From Brasenia schreberi (taxonomy: Eukaryota > Streptophyta > Magnoliopsida > Nymphaeales > Cabombaceae): 64,000 bases of DNA. The notes beneath the pieces were generated by a model. The model was not told the origin of the DNA and ran no database searches. It saw only the letters and a program-made list of their open reading frames with translations. Positions 48,701 through 55,854 of the stretch are shown piece by piece (position 1 is the first letter of the stretch; every line of letters begins with the position of its first letter). The DNA is taken from NCBI GenBank assembly GCA_036023115.1, contig JAYKKT010000079.1, forward strand, positions 15,181,501 to 15,245,500. Reading direction: 5' to 3'. A program made the translations under genes and the position numbers.

Positions 48701-51700
48701 CTATAGAATTGATTGGCTCATTGGCACATCTTCTAAGTTTGAATAGAACGCCAATTATTTGATTAAATGAATATTCGCAGTCATATTTAAAGAAAATTCT
48801 GCAATATTCTTTTCTAACAAAGAAAGGGTGCTTCCTGTGTAATGATTCAGTGCAGGTCTTCAAGTGCAGGAGGGAGTTTCCTGTGTGGTCTTCAAATGCA
48901 TCCAAGAACTGACCGAATGCCAATGAAAGTTGCTTCTCCAGCAGAGGCTTTAATGGACGTCTCTATGCTCACGAGTTGTTGTGATTTCCTAGTATCAACA
49001 TGCCAAGACAGGAAAATAGAGGTTATCGTGAACAGGCTCTCTTCTGTCACACTCTTTGCTGTCACACCAGACTCATACGTGAAATGACTCTCTGCTGTTA
49101 CACCAAGAACTACCTTCACTGCAAATTCAACAATTTTCTTTGCCGGTTCGGACAGAAATTTTCAAGATATAGCTTTGATACCAGGAAGATTTTATACGAA
49201 AATCTATCTTTAACACATAAAGTAAATAATAAAATAGAGATTCTGCAACAAGGGGACAGGTCGGCGCACACAGGTTGTCGTCACCTGTCTCTACTTTCTT
49301 CTTCTCATACTTTAATCTAATTACAAAGAACATAATTTATACTATTAATTTAACTTAAAAGACCTAAATGCCTTTAATTAGAAAACTAATATAACCCGAT
49401 TCCCAATGGATCAGATTCCAAACCACCTAAGACTCAAACATACTTACAGAAACATAACAAAAACATGAATTTAAACTTAAAAGACTAAGACTATAAGCTT
49501 CAACTTGATTTCCAACAAGTGACACCAGAATCAATAACCCATATTCAGGAATAAGGAACACTTATATTATCCTTAGCCATAAATGAGAATGGATATGCCA
49601 TTGTTTGCTTGAGAATCAATATTAGAGGACGTTAATAGTGTGTGTGAATCAGTCAAGAGAGGTTTGAGTAATTCAATCTCTTTCTTTATATCAGTTAATT
49701 AAGTTGCATTGTTTTCAGTAATTTGTTTATCATTTTGATCACTGCTAAAATAGGCTTTGTTGGATCTATTCTGAAAATGAGTAGGTCTGGTGACTATTTC
49801 CCAACATGTTTCCTTTGTATGTCGTGACTTTCCACAATGAGAATAGGTTAATTTATCATTTTCTTCAAGGGTAAGTGTGGATCTACCCCTACCACGTCAA
49901 TAACCTTCCCTTCCCCGAGAGAAAGGAGAAGTCGAAGTATTTCTTTCTAAAAATGCAGAGGTCTGTGAATTGGTTTTGGTTTCCTTCTCTAAGTGTTTTT
50001 TGTCCTCTTCCTGAAGTAAGAGGGAGTACACGGTGCTCAAGGATGAAAGCTCTTCTCTGCTAAGAATATTATTCTTTAAAGTCTCATACTCTAAAGAGAT
50101 ACCCCATAGGAGATCAAATACTTTTCGTTTTTCAAACTCCTCATTGCGCTATTGTGTGTAACTTTGACATTTTGTCTTAGAATAGAGTTGTAATTCTTTC
50201 CATAAAACTCTGAGTTCTGCATAGTACTCACTGACTGATCTTCCTCCCTATCTGCATTTTCTAATCTTCTCTATGAGATCATATTTTTTGGCTATATTCT
50301 TCCGTTGGGCATAAGCCTCTTGTGATGCTAACCAAATATCTCTAAGAGTTTCTAAAAATATGAATGTACTACCAATAGAAGGTGTCATGAATTCAATCAG
50401 TCATGCACTCACTAGTGCATTCTCCCTATACCATCGAAAATAAATAGGATCTGTAACTGGAGGTTAAGGTATGTCGCCAGTTAAGTAGTCCCATCGCCCC
50501 TGGCCATAATCACCAATTCTATAGAGCAGGCCCACTGAAGATAATTCTTGTCATCTAACTTCAGATTTGTGATTTGAAACACCTCTCCCTTATTTGAGGA
50601 AAGGTGTCCACCTCCATCTCCCATTCTAGTCTTTTCCATTTTTTTTTAAGAATCGGATTCCTTAATAGATAGTTGTTCCCAAACCTTCACCTTAAAAGAC
50701 AGATTTGGCTAAAAAATGATCATACACATATGTGATGTGACAATATAATTGAATAATGATGATAATCTGCAACCAATATCGTAGTGTGATACAATATATA
50801 GGTATAAATTCTGAAGAAATAACTGCTCTGAGAATATCTTTTCGATATATATATATATATATCGAATCCGCAGTCCCAACCAAAATTTCTAAAGAAATAA
50901 CTGCCCTGCAAATATGTTGGTCTTCACGATAATCCTCGTGATATCGTTATGAAGAAAATAACTAAACATAGACCTTCCTGCCTCGAGAATCAGAACGGCA
51001 ATGTTTGGTTTGTTGGTGCCCTTCTCCGTGTTCCTTGAATCAAGATTCCTATATGCTTCAATCTTTCTAATTATGTCGAAAATCCTTGTTTAGAACTTGA
51101 TTCCCATATTGTCTTGTTCTCACGGTGAATCTACGTTTATATTTGAAGACAATGTGAATCTACCTTTGTATCTGAACACAAATTGCCCTGAAAATAGCTA
51201 GTCTTCACGCATCAGCAACTGTATCTTCAAGCATCTGAACCAATATTGTTGAATACAACGTAGAGTCTGATCCTCACTCCACCATAACCTATATCTCCAC
51301 TGATAGGCTCTAATACCATGTGGATTCGTGTGTGAGATGTAGTAATTCAGCTTGAAATCAAAGATTTGAAATTGTAATAGGAGAAGTGTTGGTCGGCACC
51401 CTCATGGCTGCCGTCACCTCTCACATTTTCTTATTAATCTCACTTAACCTAATTACAAACTTAAGACTTTATAGGTACTAATCTAACTGAAATGACCTAA
51501 GTACCCTTAATAAGAGACTAACCTTACCTGATTCTTAATGGATCAGAATCTGATCCATTAGGATCCAAACCACTAATTAGACATAAACACACTTATAAAT
51601 ACATGACATAACTTAAACTTTAAACTTAAGATCTAAGAATTCAAACTTAAACTTGATTTCCAACATTTATTGCCGATAGCATAAAACTTTAAATTGAAAA

Positions 51701-54700
51701 AGTTGGGAATCTTGGAAAGGATAATTTTAAAATTCAAAATGTAAGCTACCTAAACTCAACTTAAACTTACTTTTGGTTGCTCAAATTTGTGATAATGATT
51801 ATATAGTCACTTTCTCATCCAAGCATTGTGTGGTGCAGGATCACCTATCGAAGGTGATTAGTCAGGCCACAGGGAAAGTGAACTATACAAAATAGATTGT
51901 TTACTTATGCCAAATTTTGAATCTTGTAATATAGCTCAATATGCTATACTTTGGCATAAACAACTTGGACATTTGATATATACAAACTATGTAATTTTCC
52001 TTTGTTGAAAAAATTTGGAGAACAAAAATTTAATGGTAAAAAATGCGTTCCTTGAAAAATGCATTATCTTTCTTTTAGAGAAAGAAATTTTATACCAAGC
52101 AAAGCTTTTGAGTTAATACATTATGATATTTGGGGTACTGCCCCTCTTACTTCTAAGGGAGGAGTCCAATATTATGTAATATTTGTAAATGACTTTACTC
52201 GCTTCACTTGGATATATCTTTTGAAACACAAATCAGAAGTATTTGAAAAATTTGTAATATTTTGCAATATGGTTAAAAATCAATTTGCTTTCACTATTAA
52301 GATTTTTAGATCTGATTCGAGAGGAGAGTATTTGTTAAATGATTTTCAAAAATTTATTAAAACTAATGAAAATTTGTATAAAAAATCATGCAAAAAAATC
52401 CCTCAATAAAATGTCTTGGTTGAAAGAAAACATAGGCACGCATTGTTGAAAGCGCTCATTTCTCTCTTGTTTGTGCATACATGTTCCTACAATGTGTGTT
52501 TTGGGAATTGAAGCTTGTTCTTACTTACTTATAGGTTTTTGATTAATACTATTTCAATCTTCTCATATTTTGAGGTTGTCTCCTTTTGAAAAGTTGTATG
52601 AGGTATACTCTTGACAGTATTCTTTCTTAAGAGTTTTTAGTTATACTTATTTCGTTCTTAGATCCTCATGTAGAAGCATAACAAGTTGTCCTCTCGATGC
52701 TGTTATGTGTGTCTTTCTTGGTCATGGTGAAGGTAAAAAGGGATATTCGTTGTTTTGATCAATAACATAAAAATTTTTATGTGTCTCATCATGTTATTTT
52801 TCTGTCAGCATATACACTTTCTTTTCTATTCCATCCAACACTGCTAATAGCTTGACTAAGTTCGATCTTAACCATCGTATAGATCCTTTTCTTTAAAGGG
52901 ATTACTAATAGTTTGTCGTCTCGGGCTCCTAGTACTTCAAATACCCTTTCTCAGAATGCCGACCACTTTACTCTAGCACATACAAAACTCCTCTTGCTCC
53001 TATGGTCCTGACTCAAGCTAAGATTGTGGATCGACCTATGTGGATCCACCTCTACGTCAAATGCAGTCGTACACATTCGTAAGTCCACAAAGTTACTAGA
53101 TTTTGCTTATTATTATTATTCTTAATCTTTTCTTTCTTTTTAGCTTCAGAATTCATTGTTTCTTTGAGTCATTCTTCCTATAAAAAAACAATTCTTGATC
53201 CTCTTTGGTTATCAAGCTATGGATGAGGAAGCTTTTACGCTTTGTATAAGACGGTACTTGTGCCCAGGACTTGGTTCCTGCTACTCTCACAGTAAAGAGT
53301 GTTGTTGGTTGTCTTAGTTGGGTGCATAAGATCAAGACTAATTACGATGGATCTATTGAGCGATACAAGCTAAGGTTGGTTGCAAAATGGTGCTCTCAAC
53401 AGAGTATGGTATGGATTATGAAGAAGACATGTTGTTCACATGTGCAAAAATGACTAACTATTTGTACTCTTATTATAGTAGCTTTGGTTCGTTCGGTGGC
53501 ATATCTCTCAACTTGATGTTAAAACATATTTTCTTGAATGGAGATGTCTTCCAAGAATAAGTCTATATGACGCTTGTACGGTGTTTCATATGATTACGAG
53601 AATGTGTTTGCAAGCTCAAGAAAGCGTTATATGGTCTTAAACAAGCGCTTCGTGCTTGGTTTGAGAATTTTTTGTTGTGATTTCTTCCCACTTGGATTTG
53701 CTTCTAGTAGTCATGATTCGCCTACTCTTTTAGATTAAGTGCAACTGATATATATCGTATCATTTGTCTCTATATGTTGATAACATGATTATTACCTTAG
53801 TGATTGATATTGATAGATATTCAGGTTTTGAAAACTTGAGTTAGCTAAGAGCAGGTTTAAAATGAAGGATTTGGGTCTCTACGACATTTCTTGGGCATTG
53901 AGGTAGCCTACTACGCGGAGGTTATCTTCTTCTCTCAATTGAAATATGTATTCATGAATGTTACTTGAAGTGAGCTACAACTTACTTTGGTAATAAGGCC
54001 CCGTAGATACTCCCATTGAGGTTTATGCATAAGTATTCTTCTTCGATAGGTAGTTTACATTTGTACGATCCTACTTTATATTGTACTATTGTTGGGAGAA
54101 CTTGGTATATCTTACTATTACTCGTTCTTATATTTCTCATGCAATATATAGAGCTAGTCAATTTCAGCAAGCACTTATCACAGTTCATATGAGTACTATA
54201 AATAAGATATGTGAAAAGTACAACAAATAAAGGGGTACTCTTAACTTCTTTCTCGTATTTTGATTTATTTGTGTACACTGATGTTGACTAGGGTGGAGAT
54301 GTCAACAATAGACATCCTACGACTGGTTTTTGTGTTTTTCTTGGTAAATCACTCATTTCTTGGAAATGTAAGAAACAACAAAAAGTGTCGTTGTCCTCTA
54401 CCGAAGCAGAATATAGATCCATGACTACTGCTGCTACCTAGATTTCCTGGATTATGGCGGTTCTGCGAGATATGGGCATTCTTCCTCAACAACCAGTCAC
54501 TATATATTATGACAACAAAAGCGCCATGTACATTGTCTCCAACAACACCTTTCACGAATGAATAAACCATATTGAGATGGATTGTCACTTTGTTCACGAA
54601 GAATGCTTACAGAAAAAGATCAATCTATGTTATGTGGCATCAGAAATGCAGTTAGCTGACTTCTTTACCAAATCTCTTTCTGTTTCTCAATTTTATTTAT

Positions 54701-55784
54701 TGTTGGACAAACTTTCGGTATATACATCGTAAGTTTGAGGGAGGGGGGTGTTAAATGTAAATGGCATAGCCATTGGAGGCGAGGTTGCCTCCAATGGCTA
54801 ACTCTTCTCTAGTCTCTCTCTCTCTATATATGTCGTATTCTTCCATCTTGTTGCTCTATAAATAAGAGCTCTACTCATCAATAAATTAAGTTGTCTTGAA
54901 CAACCTTTGATTTGTATTTTGACTCTCTTGTTCTTGACTATTGTTGCATTCTCGGCTTGTGACATCCATACATGGATGCTTTGATATCTTGGTGACTCGA
55001 CCACCACTTTGACACTTTGCGACTTGGCTGATTCAACATTCAATTATCAACGATTATTTACATAGGATATGCTTTGAAGCATATTCTCACGCCCAATTGA
55101 TTTGCTATGCAAATGTTAGAAATGTTGTATTGTTGAATCATGAGATAAAGTGTTAGGAACCTTTCGGATTTCATATGCAAAGTCACAGCTAAACCTAGTG
55201 CCTGATGTATTTTTTGTTTCGCCTTTTAGGTGGTTCTGTTAGAATCTGTTGTTAAATTGGGCTATTTCAAGCTTATGGACATTTGAGGGCGGTATGCCCT
55301 GTTTTCTGTTTCGAAAATGCACCTAAGCAATATTATTAAGTCCATTAGAGTAGTAAATAGATGATGTAGATATTGTCTGTAAGGCTACTTGTAAGGAAAT
55401 ACGCATCCAGCAATTTGCCGCCACACAAAACCAGCCAGAATTCCATGTTTCATAACATCTAACAGTATACCACGTAGAATGGAAGCAGGATTCTATATCT
55501 TGTCATCTTATTGGTAAGGCTGGGCCTCTGCTTGGAATGCCTATGACTAGAAGCAACTTCTCAACTCTATGAAGCTTTCCTTCTAGGTTTGAAATAGCTA
55601 ATCTCTCAGTCAACAAAAATTGCCTGCTTGAGCAAAGGACCCAACAAAGTGCAAATTCAATTTGACATCATCGTATTACCCAATGTTATAAGAGTCATAG
55701 ATGATCATATTGGTACCTCAATCAAACATTATGAGGCAGTATTAGCCCATGGCATAAGATATAGTGCTATTGCATTGTATCTTA

Positions 55785-55854
<70 letters not shown>

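Larger units (their letters stand above)
44468..49517 (-). mobile_element. copia F inside copia E, lacking its 3' LTR
   Basis: The 5' LTR is about 49184-49517 (TGTTGGAAATCAAG on the minus strand), followed by the primer-binding site TGGTATCAAAGCT (49171-49183). Gag, protease, integrase, reverse transcriptase and RNase H follow leftwards to 44468, where RNase H is cut shortly after its HIEIDCHF block; no 3' LTR is present. E sequence continues on both sides. GGTGA (44463-44467) and AGTGA (49518-49522) flank the insert with a 4 of 5 match. Confidence 0.82.
42150..51665 (-). mobile_element. copia E, containing copia F
   Basis: Its LTRs are about 42150-42489 (3') and 51319-51665 (5'), nearly identical over long stretches such as CTTAACCTAATTACAAACTT and AAACTTAAGATCTAAGAATT. 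On the minus strand the primer-binding site TGGTATTAGAGCC (51306-51318) matches tRNA-Met except one base, and the polypurine tract TTTGAGGGGGCG (42490-42501) precedes the 3' LTR. E lies antisense inside copia D. The high LTR similarity makes E one of the youngest insertions here. The exact left end is uncertain by about 20 bp because the D sequence there resembles the LTR end. Confidence 0.85.
38240..55062 (+). mobile_element. copia D, outer element of the intron 3 nest
   Basis: The truncated 5' LTR (38240-38528) and the complete 3' LTR (54749-55062, 314 bp) share TGTTAAATGTAAATGGCATA, CTTCCATCTTGTTGCTCTAT and AATAAATTAAGTTGTCTTGA. TAGGAT lies immediately before the 5' LTR (38234-38239) and after the 3' LTR (55063-55068), fitting one insertion event. 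Between them, D's own sequence resumes at 41850-42165 (gag end and pre-integrase) and 51666-54748 (rest of pol). The remainder is occupied by copia C and by copia E with F inside it. Confidence 0.85.

Noticed and set aside
49171..51318. Possible tRNA-Met genes at the TGGTAT...GAGC motifs
   Set aside because: Only about 13 bp match the tRNA 3' end, and they sit directly inside LTRs; they are primer-binding sites, not tRNA genes. No tRNA or rRNA gene was found in the window.
54768..54799. Hairpins in LTRs as intrinsic terminators or CRISPR-like repeats
   Set aside because: This is plant nuclear DNA; the inverted repeats are parts of LTRs, with no spacer-repeat periodicity.
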